Positions 8,581-17,537 of a DNA stretch of 47,259 nucleotides are shown here, piece by piece. The position numbers were made by a program, and so were the translations under genes. A model generated the notes under the pieces. The model saw only the letters and a program-made list of their open reading frames with translations. It was not told the origin of the DNA and made no database searches. Origin of the DNA: an uncultured Pseudomonadota bacterium (GTDB lineage Bacteria > Myxococcota_A > UBA796 > SXON01); contig CAIMSU010000108.1 of the NCBI GenBank assembly GCA_903844155.1, positions 1 through 47,259 on the forward strand, written 5' to 3'. Every line of letters begins with the position of its first letter. The stretch's first letter is position 1.

Positions 8581-9780
8581 TCACTCGGCCACCAGCGCGT
8601 CGACCCAGACGTTGCGATCGCCGTCAGGCCCCTCACGGTCTGTGTTGTAGCGGATCGTAAGGGTGTGGGGACCCGCCCGCAACAGCCCAAGGTCAAGGGT
8701 GCCGGAGGGGACCCAGGCGCGGGTGGAGGCGTCGAGGCGCACGGCCACGGTTGGAGAGCCCTGATAGGCATCGAGGTGTGCGCGCAGGCCGGCGCGTAGG
8801 GGGCGGTCCACGCGAAAGACCGTGCTCCGTTCGCCGTTGTGGACGAGGCCCCAGTCCAGATCGAGGGCGCCGTTCAGCGCTGGAACGCCGTCCATCCCGC
8901 CGCGCCAGCCATCGGGCAACCCCTGCTCGCGCTCATAGACCGCCACCCAAAAATCAATCGGGCCCAGGCGTGGGTAGCGCTTGAGCATGCGCAGCGCTTC
9001 CCCGCCACGCCCTCGGGCATCCAGGGCGGCCGCAGTGTCAACGGCGTCGGACGCCGGTTTGTTGGGTCGCCAGCCAAGGTTCAGGGCCGACTTCCAGCCG
9101 AGTCGGGCCGCGGCCACGTCCGAGTCGGGGACGGCGAGCAACAGCGCGCTGTCAAGGTCCCTGGACTGGCCGACGAGCGACGGAAGGACGAGGGCTTCGG
9201 CGTGGATCAGCGCAGCACGGTGCAAGCGCGCGGACCCGTCCCACAACCCGATCGCTGCGAATCGGGCGATGCCGACCGCCGCGAGGGCGCCGAGGGCCTT
9301 GCGCGACGCGGGGCCGCTCACGGGTGTAGAGAGCGCCGCCGACGCCGCCAAGCCGAGGACGACGAGGTCGGGGACGATGTCGGCCGCGGCGCCGAGGTGT
9401 CGGACGATGACGGATTGCCGCGTTGCGACGATCGCCGCCCAGACCGTCGGGACAACCCAGACGGCGCTGGTCCGGAGCCTACGGTGCACCCCGGACCCCA
9501 CCGCGACGGCCACAAGCGCGAACACACCGAGGCCAACGCCGTCGGCGATGCCCTCCCCGAATCGCCCCGTCCCCATCCCGACGATCGCGCCCCACCAGGC
9601 CGCCGCCGCCGCTCCCGCGCACAGGGTTGGCACGCCCGTCACGGCCGCCGCGGCAAAGACAAGGGTGGTCGCCCAGTGTTGCGGAGCCAGAGCTGCCAGG
9701 AGGGTGGTGACCAGGGCGATCCCGGCGCGCACCTCCGCGAAGCCCTCAACGGGGCGCCAGTCGGAAGGCTCGCCGGTCAC
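8581..9780 (-). CDS. Multi-pass membrane protein with a soluble C-terminal domain
   Basis: A 399-residue protein of unknown function. The first 210 residues hold about five or six hydrophobic segments rich in Ala/Val/Gly (for example ALVTTLLAALAP, GVFALVAVAVGSGV, DLVVLGLAASAAL). The remainder is soluble: a helical part around residues 250-310, then a beta-rich end with TLTIRYNTD and a Trp-containing final strand, which may face the periplasm. The start is GTG at 9780, overlapping the TGA of the hydrolase gene (GTGA), so translation is coupled to it. A longer reading from 9882 would overlap the hydrolase by 100 bases and begins with low-quality Arg-rich sequence. Confidence 0.65.
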   Translation of the reverse strand: MTGEPSDWRPVEGFAEVRAGIALVTTLLAALAPQHWATTLVFAAAAVTGVPTLCAGAAAAAWWGAIVGMGTGRFGEGIADGVGLGVFALVAVAVGSGVHRRLRTSAVWVVPTVWAAIVATRQSVIVRHLGAAADIVPDLVVLGLAASAALSTPVSGPASRKALGALAAVGIARFAAIGLWDGSARLHRAALIHAEALVLPSLVGQSRDLDSALLLAVPDSDVAAARLGWKSALNLGWRPNKPASDAVDTAAALDARGRGGEALRMLKRYPRLGPIDFWVAVYEREQGLPDGWRGGMDGVPALNGALDLDWGLVHNGERSTVFRVDRPLRAGLRAHLDAYQGSPTVAVRLDASTRAWVPSGTLDLGLLRAGPHTLTIRYNTDREGPDGDRNVWVDALVAE

Positions 9781-11621
9781 TCCCCGGTATTCTCGGCGGT
9801 GCAGGCGGTGTCTCCGCAGTAGTGCACCACCTCGCCGCCGTTGAGGAGCGCGTGCGCGGTCTGCTCGGCGCACCCTGGCCACAGCCGCGGGACGTTGTGG
9901 GCGCCAGTGTCCGCGGCGGGGCGGTTCACCGCGTCCGGCAGGCCCAATTCGGGGTCGAACTGGGTGTACACCTGCCCGGTGAGCGGCAGCGTGGCCGTCG
10001 TGATCCCGTAGGGTTGGCTCACGTAGGGCTCGCCGAGGGGCACGCCGTAGGTTCGCATCAACGCCTCGGTGGTGATGTTGGGCACCTGGTTGTCGCCGAT
10101 GGACTCCTGCCAGAGAATGTTCGTGCCAGTGAGATCGGCGGCGTAGCTGATGGGGTCGACGGCGTCCCAGTAGAGTTGCATCGTGCTGTAGAGGATCTGG
10201 CGGTCGGCGGGCTCGGGGATGCCTCGCACGATCCCCTGCTCAAATGCCGGCCAATCCGAGCTGCGCTCCAGCATCGTGGACCAGGAGCTGCCGCCCACGT
10301 GGAGCACGGCGTGGTCGATGCGGGTCTGGTTCGCGAGCGTGACCGCGCCTTCAATGCCACCGAGCGAGATGCCGTAGTAATAGAGTTGGGTCTTGTCGGC
10401 CTTCCCCTCGAAGAAGGGGTCGTCCAGCAGCGTTCCACCGTCCGCCGCGTCGACCAGATCCTCCAGCGCCAGCGTGTTCGCCACGCCCTGCGAGAGCATG
10501 TCGGTGAGCTCGTGGAAGCGTCCGAAATCGCCAGAGACCGTGACGGCGTGCAGGAGATCGTCGTACGTCAGGCCGCGCCAGACCGTCGCGACGACGATGG
10601 CGTTCATGCGGTTGGAGAGCGCGACGACGCCGCTTGGGTCGGCCGGGTCATTCAGGTACTTGTCAGGGTTCGAGAGCAGTCCGTGTCCGAAGAGGACCAC
10701 GGGAACGCTGCCAGCAGGCGCATCCTTCGCGCTCTCGGGGATGTGAACGAACAGGTACATGTCGGCCGACCCTTGTGCCACGGGGAGGCCGTTTGCGTCG
10801 AGGGTCAGGCTGTCGTCGTCGACGAGCCAATTCGTGGAGTTGAAGGTTCCCTCGGCGTTCTTCCAGGTGCCGCTGGGGACCGCGCCGTTCTCGGGCGTGT
10901 CGTCGGTGCGGATGGTGTCGAGCGTGTAGGTTGTCGGCACCGCGAGCGCGCCCGCCATCGAGCGCAACGGGAGAGTGCCGTCCGAGACGGGAAAATCCCA
11001 GGCCAACGCCGGTGTTATTCCCATCGCGCCGAGCAGCGTGTCCAGCGTTGCGTAATGCGGGAGGGTGCCGACGGCGCGATCCCAGGCGGCGTGCGGGAAC
11101 GCGGTACCGTCCATCGTCAGGACGGCGTCGGTGAGGACGACGGCGACGTGGTCCCCGGGGGGCATCGCCTGCATCGGGCGGACGAGCAGGGCACGGTGGC
11201 CGCTCGAGATTGCGTCGGGGTACGCGTCCAACTCGGCGAAGCAGGGCACCTCGGTGCCCGACGTGAGATCGAGGATCCGGACGGCGCCGCCAACCCCGAT
11301 GTGGTTCTGGTCGTTCAGCGATGCGGGGTCGATGTCGGCGTAGTCCCACAGCTTTGCGACCGAGACCTGGACGGGCGAGAACCCGGTCCGCCAGGCCACG
11401 CGGCCCACGTCCCAGGGGGTCGCAGCGGCGGGGAGGAGGCCGTCGGGGATGGCGACGTGCCCGTCGACGATGAGGTCAGCGTTGGGGAACGGGCCGAGGG
11501 CCCCCTGATCGAGCAGGCCGTCGGGTGCCGAGAGCGACGAGTCGGAGCCCCTGGACGTGCACCCCGTCGTTGTGAACGCGAGGGCGAGCAGCGAGGCGAT
11601 GCGGAGGCGTGTCGACGGCAT
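9777..11621 (-). CDS. Secreted lipoprotein alpha/beta hydrolase
   Basis: A 614-residue protein with a lipoprotein signal peptide: the lipobox is around TTTGC, with Cys21 as the lipidated residue. Around residue 311 the FGHG motif fits an oxyanion-hole strand, and GISLGG (Ser419) is a classic nucleophile elbow, so a serine esterase or lipase fold is likely. The stretch before the nucleophile resembles large extracellular hydrolases annotated in myxobacteria. The His/Asp partners cannot be fixed by eye. It probably acts at the outer membrane or outside the cell on an ester substrate. It is the first gene of a run with the membrane protein that overlaps its end. Confidence 0.78.
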   Translation of the reverse strand: MPSTRLRIASLLALAFTTTGCTSRGSDSSLSAPDGLLDQGALGPFPNADLIVDGHVAIPDGLLPAAATPWDVGRVAWRTGFSPVQVSVAKLWDYADIDPASLNDQNHIGVGGAVRILDLTSGTEVPCFAELDAYPDAISSGHRALLVRPMQAMPPGDHVAVVLTDAVLTMDGTAFPHAAWDRAVGTLPHYATLDTLLGAMGITPALAWDFPVSDGTLPLRSMAGALAVPTTYTLDTIRTDDTPENGAVPSGTWKNAEGTFNSTNWLVDDDSLTLDANGLPVAQGSADMYLFVHIPESAKDAPAGSVPVVLFGHGLLSNPDKYLNDPADPSGVVALSNRMNAIVVATVWRGLTYDDLLHAVTVSGDFGRFHELTDMLSQGVANTLALEDLVDAADGGTLLDDPFFEGKADKTQLYYYGISLGGIEGAVTLANQTRIDHAVLHVGGSSWSTMLERSSDWPAFEQGIVRGIPEPADRQILYSTMQLYWDAVDPISYAADLTGTNILWQESIGDNQVPNITTEALMRTYGVPLGEPYVSQPYGITTATLPLTGQVYTQFDPELGLPDAVNRPAADTGAHNVPRLWPGCAEQTAHALLNGGEVVHYCGDTACTAENTGE

Positions 11622-11629
11622 CCGCCGGG

Positions 11630-11659
11630 CTTATCGCCGCCGACGGGATCGGGCGTCAA
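11630..11659 (-). promoter_or_regulatory. Predicted promoter of the lipoprotein hydrolase gene
   Basis: On the minus strand TTGACG (11654-11659) and GATAAG (11630-11635) are separated by 18 bases. The -10-like element lies 8 bases from the ATG at 11621, with no Shine-Dalgarno in between, suggesting a leaderless or near-leaderless transcript. Confidence 0.5.
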
Positions 11660-11674
11660 CCGCGCGCGGGCGGG

Positions 11675-13231
11675 TCAGGTCGGGCGTCCCTCTGCCATGC
11701 TGGCGCGCAGCTCAAAGGCGACGTTCGCGTAGTTGGGGAGGGACGCGGCTGGAATCTTCATCTCGCGCGCGTGCGCCTCGTAGTGCGCGAGCGCGGCGCT
11801 CCAGCGTCGCTTGTGCGCCGAGAAGTCGCCGAGCATCTGGTCGCGGTTGGCGACGTGGTCGAGGCGGTATGTACTCTTGATCCCGAGCCGCTTCACGTGG
11901 CGACAGAGCCGCTCAAACCGGTCCAGGCGGATTGAAAAGTCGTTGCCGTCAGCCTCCCAGAACCAGGCGTTTTCGATCTGGGTGACACCGTAGGCAGCGG
12001 CGTTGGCGTAGAGCTCGGTGCCGGGGATCAGCGCCGTGAAGGCGTCCGAGGGGTTGACCTCGTCGATGAACGCGGCGTTCTCGGTGAGGAAATCGAGCGT
12101 TTGCTGAAAGTCGGCCTCGGTCTCTCCGGGGAAGCCGAACATCAGGTTGAGCTTCTGCCCGATGCCGGCTTCGTGGGTGTCACGAACGACACGAGCGGCA
12201 ACCGACATATCGACGTTCTTCTTCATCAAGTCGAGGATGCGCTGGGACGCGGACTCAAACCCGTACGTGATGAACCCGCAGCCAGCACGCTTGAGTTTTG
12301 CGAGCACCCGCGGGCTCATCTCAGCGCGGATCACCCCCTGACCACCCCAGGAGATCCGCATGCCATCGGCGATCACGAGATCGCAGAGCTCCTCCAGCAC
12401 CCGGATGTGGCCGTTGAAGAGCGAGTCATTGAACTCAAACTTGGTCGCCCCCCACCGGGTCACCCCCTGTTTCAACTCCGCGTACACGTTTGGGGCGGTC
12501 CGGTACCGGAACCGCTCCCAGATCGCCTGCTCGATGCAGAACACGCACTTGCGTACGCACCCGCGGCTGGTGAAGATCGGCAGCCTGCCGCCGTCCACGT
12601 ACCGCTCGATGGGGAGCCCGGTGAAGTCCGGAAACGCGATGTCATCGATGTTCTTGTCGAGCGCCCGCGCCGGCCCCGCCTCGCCGGTGTGCGTGATGAC
12701 GCCGGCCGGAACCGGAGCAGCGCAGCCCGCCTCCACCCACGCGAGCAGGGCCACGACGCTGTACTCGCCCTCGCCGACCACGACCCAGTCAACGTTCGCG
12801 TCCGCCGCGATCGCCGCAGGTTCATACTGCGGAAAGCACTGTGGACCGCCGACCACCACCCGCCAGCCGGGGTGCCGCGCCTTCACGCGGCCGGCGAGCC
12901 ACAGGCCGAAGCCCTTCTGCGCGTTGAGCATCGTGATGCCGACGATGCCCGGCGGTCCCGCCAGCGCCGCCGAGAGCATGCGATCGAGCATCGCAGCCCC
13001 GCGAGCGAGCAGGTCCAGCGCCTGTGACCCGAGCGGATGGCGCCAGACGAAGGCGTGGGACGTCTCAAACCAGATCTGCTCCGTCGGCCGCGCCAGCTCG
13101 TACAACGCCAGGTTCACATCCAGCAACTTGACGTCGTGCCCCGCAGCCTTCAGGGCAGCCTGGATGTACGCGAGCCCGAGCGGCGGCACGTCCGGGCGCC
13201 ATGGGGCCGGCTGAAGCAGGACAACGCGCAT
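11675..13231 (-). CDS. B12-binding-domain radical SAM protein
   Basis: The N-terminal 160 residues look like a cobalamin-binding Rossmann domain (VVLLQPAPW, LGLAYIQAAL, VVVGGPQCFP, VVGEGEY). It is followed by a radical SAM barrel whose 4Fe-4S cysteines are Cys225, Cys229 and Cys232 in SRGCVRKCVFC. Such enzymes use SAM and often cobalamin for methyl transfer or rearrangements. The GFESASQRIL and LMFGFPGETEADF motifs are typical of the B12-radical SAM class. The substrate is unknown. The gene appears monocistronic. A TAGGCT -10-like element lies 6 bases before the ATG, with no Shine-Dalgarno. Confidence 0.88.
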   Translation of the reverse strand: MRVVLLQPAPWRPDVPPLGLAYIQAALKAAGHDVKLLDVNLALYELARPTEQIWFETSHAFVWRHPLGSQALDLLARGAAMLDRMLSAALAGPPGIVGITMLNAQKGFGLWLAGRVKARHPGWRVVVGGPQCFPQYEPAAIAADANVDWVVVGEGEYSVVALLAWVEAGCAAPVPAGVITHTGEAGPARALDKNIDDIAFPDFTGLPIERYVDGGRLPIFTSRGCVRKCVFCIEQAIWERFRYRTAPNVYAELKQGVTRWGATKFEFNDSLFNGHIRVLEELCDLVIADGMRISWGGQGVIRAEMSPRVLAKLKRAGCGFITYGFESASQRILDLMKKNVDMSVAARVVRDTHEAGIGQKLNLMFGFPGETEADFQQTLDFLTENAAFIDEVNPSDAFTALIPGTELYANAAAYGVTQIENAWFWEADGNDFSIRLDRFERLCRHVKRLGIKSTYRLDHVANRDQMLGDFSAHKRRWSAALAHYEAHAREMKIPAASLPNYANVAFELRASMAEGRPT

Positions 13232-13292
13232 CGGTGCAGCCTACCACGGGCGCGGGGCCATTGCCGACGCTCCCCACGCCGTGTGAACGCGG

Positions 13293-13913
13293 TCAGGCTG
13301 GCGCGATTCCATCCGTCCCCGCAACCAGGCCGGCCGACCCGCCGCCCGCCTGCAGCCGCTCCGCGAACTTCGGGACGATCACCCCGCCGCCGCTCCAGAC
13401 GTGGACCTTGTGGATCAGGCGCGCGATGGGGTGGGTGTCGAGGACCGGGAGCGCGGGGTTGTATTTCCCCTTGAAGAAGCGCCCAATCGGCGAGGTCGTC
13501 ACGTCCACGAGCGCCTCCTCCATCGCGGTGCGAACGCGCTCCGCGTCGGCAGCGAGCGTCTCGGCCTTCACCAGCAGCCCCTGGTCGAGCGCCTGGGCGA
13601 GCATCTGCCCGCGGACGAGCGCGACGGCCCCGCGGTCGACGCCGTCCTTGACGAGCAGGACGAACAGCACGGTGTCGAAGATCTTTTTCAGGGGCCAGAT
13701 GAGCGCCGCCCAGATGCAACCGGGGAAGAACTTCGTTCGATCCTCGGTGAGCGTGCGGAGCGCCTGGGCGTCGAGCGGGGCGTGCTTGCGGAGGGCAAGG
13801 CGACGGAACATTGCTCGGGTGAGGCGACGCTCGACCCAGCCGTCCAGGATCGGCAGCGGGATCAGCACGCACAGCCCGACGAGCACCAGAAAGGGGAGGA
13901 AGCGTGGGCTCAT
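13293..13913 (-). CDS. Membrane-anchored protein of unknown function
   Basis: A 206-residue product that I do not recognise. It starts with a hydrophobic segment (FLPFLVLVGLCVLIPLPIL), likely a membrane anchor, and has a second hydrophobic stretch near FDTVLFVLLVKDGV, followed by a helical, charged region. The C-terminus is soluble. The ATG at 13913 overlaps the TGA of the upstream lipoprotein gene (ATGA), so the two are coupled and may act together in the envelope. Longer in-frame readings would overlap that gene and were not used. Confidence 0.65.
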   Translation of the reverse strand: MSPRFLPFLVLVGLCVLIPLPILDGWVERRLTRAMFRRLALRKHAPLDAQALRTLTEDRTKFFPGCIWAALIWPLKKIFDTVLFVLLVKDGVDRGAVALVRGQMLAQALDQGLLVKAETLAADAERVRTAMEEALVDVTTSPIGRFFKGKYNPALPVLDTHPIARLIHKVHVWSGGGVIVPKFAERLQAGGGSAGLVAGTDGIAPA

Positions 13914-14632
13914 TCGTGCGTCGGGGTCGCGCGGGGAGGCGGCGTGGGGATGGTCGGAACGTCGTCGGCGGCCGGGGCCGGCGCTCGCGGGGTCAACGGC
14001 GATGCGACTGCCGAGGTGATCCACGCGGCGGCTGCGTCCGGGCTGAGGGAGTTGATCGTGAGCCAGACGTCCCCGTCGCGCTTCATGGTGAAGAACACGG
14101 TGCCGCGGCCATCCGTCATGCCGACCGTCACCAGGCGCGGGGGAGGGGAGGCGTCCAACCGATCCCCCAGCGTGAGCGCCTCGTCGCGGGATTGTGCGCC
14201 TCCAACCACGCGACCATCCACCCAACGAAGGTCGCCGCCGTCCTCGACCTCGCGCTCCGAAGGGTTCTGGCTGCGCCCGACGGCGACGAGGGTGCCGCCG
14301 GCGTCGAACGCTGCGGCGAGCACAGGCCCGAGCTTTGGGAACGACATCTCGAGCGTGCGACGGCCGACGAGCGGGGTCTGGTCCAGCAGCTCCGCCGGGA
14401 GGATGCGGCGTTCAAGCTCGGCGCAAGTCATGCTCGGGTCGCGGGGGGCGCGGCGCGCGAGTCCGTCGGCGCCGTGGTGGTTCAGGTCGAGCGTGCGGCC
14501 GGTCTGGGCCTTGTATGCGGCGACGGCGTCGTCGACCCGGGCGGCGCGCAGGAGCGCGTCAGGGTCGGGCTTTGCGCACGCGGACAGCGCGAACGCGGTG
14601 AGCAGGGAGCGCGCGAGAGGGCCGGGTGACAC
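13910..14632 (-). CDS. Lipoprotein of unknown function
   Basis: A 240-residue product with a short signal peptide and lipobox ALSAC, so it is probably attached to the inner or outer membrane. The mature part is mixed alpha/beta with no family I recognise and ends in a Pro/Ala-rich tail. It starts at GTG 14632; a GATAGAAC element lies just upstream, without a Shine-Dalgarno. Its stop overlaps the start of the downstream membrane-anchored protein. The gene is divergent from the formylglutamate amidohydrolase-like gene, with 33 bases between starts. Confidence 0.65.
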   Translation of the reverse strand: MSPGPLARSLLTAFALSACAKPDPDALLRAARVDDAVAAYKAQTGRTLDLNHHGADGLARRAPRDPSMTCAELERRILPAELLDQTPLVGRRTLEMSFPKLGPVLAAAFDAGGTLVAVGRSQNPSEREVEDGGDLRWVDGRVVGGAQSRDEALTLGDRLDASPPPRLVTVGMTDGRGTVFFTMKRDGDVWLTINSLSPDAAAAWITSAVASPLTPRAPAPAADDVPTIPTPPPRATPTHE

Positions 14633-14665
14633 CCGCGGGTTCTATCGTGGGCGTTAGACTCGGAC

Positions 14666-15388
14666 GTGATCCACGACGCATTCGAGCTCATCGGCGCCCC
14701 GCTCGGCCAGCGCACACCGGGTGCCCGCCTCTACACCTGCGAGCACGCCTCCAATCGCGTCCCCAGGCCGTTCCGCCCCCGTCCGTCCGATCGTCGCCTC
14801 CTCGGCATGCACTGGGGCTACGACATCGGCGCTGCCAACGTCACCCGCGCGCTCGTCCGTGCGGACGCGGGGGCCTGGGGCGTCCTCTCCCGGTTCTCCC
14901 GCCTCCTCATCGACCCCAACCGCGACCCCGCCGATCCGACCGCCATCCTTCGGACCTGCGACGATGGCGCGCCGACCTTCAACCGCAGCGTGTCGCCCGC
15001 GGACCGGGTCGCGCGCTTCCACGCCCCTTTTCATGCGGCGCTCGCCGAAGCCGTGAGACCATCCCCCCGGATCCTCGTCTCGATCCACAGCTTCACCCCC
15101 GTCTTTCGGGGAGCACGCCGTTTTGTGGAGGCCGGGGTGCTCTTCGACACCCACGACGCCCTCGCCCACGGCCTGGTCGGCGCGCTGCGCGCGGAGGGCT
15201 TCGCCACTGAGGCGAATGAGCCCTATTCGGGGAAGGACGGGCTGATCTACAGTGCTGCCCGCCACGGGCGCGCGGCGGGGATCCCCTACCTGGAGATCGA
15301 ACTGCGGCAGGATCTCATCGCGTCGGCCCGGCTCGCTCGGCGCGTGGCTGGGCGCGTGGGGCGCGCGTTGGCGGCGGCAGGCCTGTGA
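14666..15388 (+). CDS. N-formylglutamate amidohydrolase-like protein
   Basis: Member of the N-formylglutamate amidohydrolase family, zinc-dependent enzymes that release formate from N-formylglutamate in histidine degradation; many members act on other formylated or amidated substrates. The family features are seen: CEHASNRVP near the N-terminus, DIGAANVTRAL, SRLLIDPNR and SIHSFTP. Its 240 residues fit the family. No other histidine-degradation gene is nearby, so the physiological substrate is uncertain and I give no hutG symbol. Start GTG 14666 has a TAGACT element five bases upstream. The TGA overlaps the next gene's GTG. Confidence 0.85.
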   Translation: MIHDAFELIGAPLGQRTPGARLYTCEHASNRVPRPFRPRPSDRRLLGMHWGYDIGAANVTRALVRADAGAWGVLSRFSRLLIDPNRDPADPTAILRTCDDGAPTFNRSVSPADRVARFHAPFHAALAEAVRPSPRILVSIHSFTPVFRGARRFVEAGVLFDTHDALAHGLVGALRAEGFATEANEPYSGKDGLIYSAARHGRAAGIPYLEIELRQDLIASARLARRVAGRVGRALAAAGL

Positions 15389-17025
15389 GCGTTGGGCGAC
15401 GCGGGATCGGTCTGCTCGCCATCGCGATCCTGCTCACCTGGCCGCAGGCCCTGCACTCGGCGTCGTTGTACGGCGCGGCGGGGGGCGAGGTCGACAACCA
15501 CTACTGGATGTATTGGGTCGCCACCCAGCGGGTCGTCGTGGCGATCTCGGGGCATACCCTTGGTCCCCTGACGGACGTGCCGCACGGGTGGGAGATCCCC
15601 TTGATGGACCCGATCAACCTGCCGATCTGGTGGTCGGCGGCGTGGATCCGCCCCGAGGTCGGGTACACGGCGGTGCTGTGGGTGAACCTCATGCTCGCGG
15701 GGTTCGGCGCGGGCAAGCTCGCGATGGCGATCCATGCGCGGACGGGCGCTGGGGCCACGAAAGGGAGCGACGCGCTCGCGTTCTGGGCCGGGGCCGTGGC
15801 GGGGATGGCCTCGCCGCCGTTGCTGGGGTTCATGAATTTTGGCATCGCGGAGGCGTGGACCGTCGGATGGTTGGGGTTGCATGCCGCATACCTGCTGCGG
15901 TGGGGCGAAACCGGGGAGCGACGCGCGCTCGTCCTGGCGGCCGCGGCCGCTGCGGCCGTCTGGGCTTCTGGTTGGTACAATGCGGCTTTCCTGTTGATGC
16001 TGGAGCCGTTCCTGTGGGTTGCGGCGCGGCGTTGGTCGTTGGCGTTGCCCGTGGCGGCGGTCGTCGCGGCGCTGCCCCGGCTCCCCGCACTCTGGGAGAC
16101 CCACGCGAACTTCGCCCTCTGGTCCTCCCGTCTCACGGGAATCTGTACGGCGATCCCCAACCGTGGCTGGCTCGCCCGGCCATTCTGCGGCGCCGATCTG
16201 CTGGCGTTGATCCGGCCGTCCCCGGAGCCGCTGCTGGTGAGCCATGCGATGTACGTCGGGCTCGTGGCGGTCGGGTTGGCTGGGTTCGGGGTCGTGCGGC
16301 GCCCGAGCCGGTCGACGATGGCGCTCGTGGCAGCGATCGGCGTGCTCTGGGCGTTTTCGCTGGGGACGACGCTGCGCATTGCCGGTCAGCCAAGTCCCTT
16401 GCCGATGCCCGCTGGCCTGGCGACAGCGCTGCTTCCCCAGCTCCGCGCGATCACCCACTGGGAACGTGCCGAAGTGCCCGCTGGCATGCTCCTCGCCGGG
16501 CTCGTCGGCGCGGCCGTCGCCCGGCTGCCCCGCTGGGGTGGGATCGTCGCCGGGCTGCTTCTGCTCGTCGACACCCTCGGCTTTGGCGGCCAGCAGTTTC
16601 CTCGCCAGAGCTACGCGACGGACGCGCCGGCGGAGCTGCGCACCCTCGACGGCACCGGCGCCCTCCTGCTCATCCCCGTCGACAACACCTTTGACGCACC
16701 TCAGAACCGCAGCCGTCGCCCCTACAACCAGTGGCAGGTGGATTTTGGGCGCCCGGTCTCGGAGAACTATGAGGGGCCCGACGACGTCACCAAATATCCG
16801 GCGATCAAGTATCTGAACTACACGTGCGGGGTGAGGCCCGGGCCCGGCGAACGGCCGCCGAGGGTCTGGGACCTCGGCGAGCTGCGTAGCCTGCACGACG
16901 TCGGCTACGACTGGATCGTTGTCGTGCCGGAGCTGGCGAGGGACCCGGCAGCGTGCGAGGCGGCGGTCACTGGCGCGTTTGGCGATCCCCAGGTTTCCGG
17001 CCGCATCGTCGCCTGGCGGCTCTGA
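15385..17025 (+). CDS. Polytopic membrane protein, possible glycosyltransferase-like
   Basis: A 546-residue protein with about ten hydrophobic segments between residues 5 and 400 (for example IGLLAIAILLTWP, VLWVNLMLAGFGAG, FLLMLEPFLWVAA) and a soluble C-terminal part of about 120 residues. The layout, with a large first loop after helix 1 and a C-terminal extracytoplasmic domain, is that of GT-C-like membrane proteins, but I see no decisive active-site motif. The GTG start overlaps the stop of the amidohydrolase gene (GTGA), so the two are coupled. No functional link between them is obvious. Confidence 0.7.
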   Translation: MSVGRRGIGLLAIAILLTWPQALHSASLYGAAGGEVDNHYWMYWVATQRVVVAISGHTLGPLTDVPHGWEIPLMDPINLPIWWSAAWIRPEVGYTAVLWVNLMLAGFGAGKLAMAIHARTGAGATKGSDALAFWAGAVAGMASPPLLGFMNFGIAEAWTVGWLGLHAAYLLRWGETGERRALVLAAAAAAAVWASGWYNAAFLLMLEPFLWVAARRWSLALPVAAVVAALPRLPALWETHANFALWSSRLTGICTAIPNRGWLARPFCGADLLALIRPSPEPLLVSHAMYVGLVAVGLAGFGVVRRPSRSTMALVAAIGVLWAFSLGTTLRIAGQPSPLPMPAGLATALLPQLRAITHWERAEVPAGMLLAGLVGAAVARLPRWGGIVAGLLLLVDTLGFGGQQFPRQSYATDAPAELRTLDGTGALLLIPVDNTFDAPQNRSRRPYNQWQVDFGRPVSENYEGPDDVTKYPAIKYLNYTCGVRPGPGERPPRVWDLGELRSLHDVGYDWIVVVPELARDPAACEAAVTGAFGDPQVSGRIVAWRL

Positions 17026-17038
17026 TCCGTGGCGCTGA

Positions 17039-17473
17039 CTACGCCGCACACCCGTCGCAAACGCCGTGCACGCGCACCTCGACGCGCCCGCTGCGCACCG
17101 CGGCAGGGACGTGCTCCACGGGCAGGGCCAGGTCCGGCATGCAGCTCACGACGCCGCACGTGGTGCAGACGAAGTGGGGGTGCGCTGAGGGATGGTCGGG
17201 GGTGCCGGTGACTGGCCTCGCGAGCTCGAAGCGCCAGACGTGATCGCCCATGTCGGACCGCGTCAGGATGCCGGCCTCCGCGAGGTCGCAGAGGTTCCGG
17301 TAGACGGTTGCGCGGTCCCAGGAGTCGGGGGCGAGGGCGGTGGCGACGTCCGCATGCGTGGCGGGGCGACCCCACGCAGACAGCAGGCGGAGCACGGCGC
17401 GGCGTGGGGCGGTTGCGCGAAGGCCCGCGCTGCGAAGCTGCGTGTCCCAGGGGACGGGGTCGAGCACGGCCAT
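17039..17473 (-). CDS. Fur-family metal-responsive regulator
   Basis: A 144-residue DNA-binding repressor of the Fur/Zur/PerR family. The N-terminal winged helix contains DRATVYRNLCDLAEAGIL, with the recognition helix, and the C-terminal half carries His98, His100 and two CxxC pairs (Cys103/Cys106 and Cys139/Cys142) that would form the structural zinc site. Whether it senses iron, zinc or peroxide is not decidable; the second CxxC at the extreme C-terminus is common in Zur and PerR. The ATG at 17473 is preceded by GAGG with suitable spacing. It is divergent from a MazG-like gene, with a Fur-box-like palindrome between them. Confidence 0.88.
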   Translation of the reverse strand: MAVLDPVPWDTQLRSAGLRATAPRRAVLRLLSAWGRPATHADVATALAPDSWDRATVYRNLCDLAEAGILTRSDMGDHVWRFELARPVTGTPDHPSAHPHFVCTTCGVVSCMPDLALPVEHVPAAVRSGRVEVRVHGVCDGCAA

Positions 17474-17508
17474 CCGGATCCTCTGCGGCCGTCGGGTGGG
17501 GGCCGCGT

Positions 17509-17521
17509 TGTTATTGTAACA
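17509..17521. promoter_or_regulatory. Fur/Zur-type operator-like palindrome
   Basis: TGTTATTGTAACA is a perfect 5+3+5 palindrome, A/T-rich in GC-rich surroundings, and lies between the divergent Fur-type and MazG-like genes. It resembles the core of Zur and other Fur-family sites. Autoregulation of the regulator, and possibly control of the MazG-like gene, is inferred. Confidence 0.55.
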
Positions 17522-17537
17522 CCCCTCACGAAGGCCG

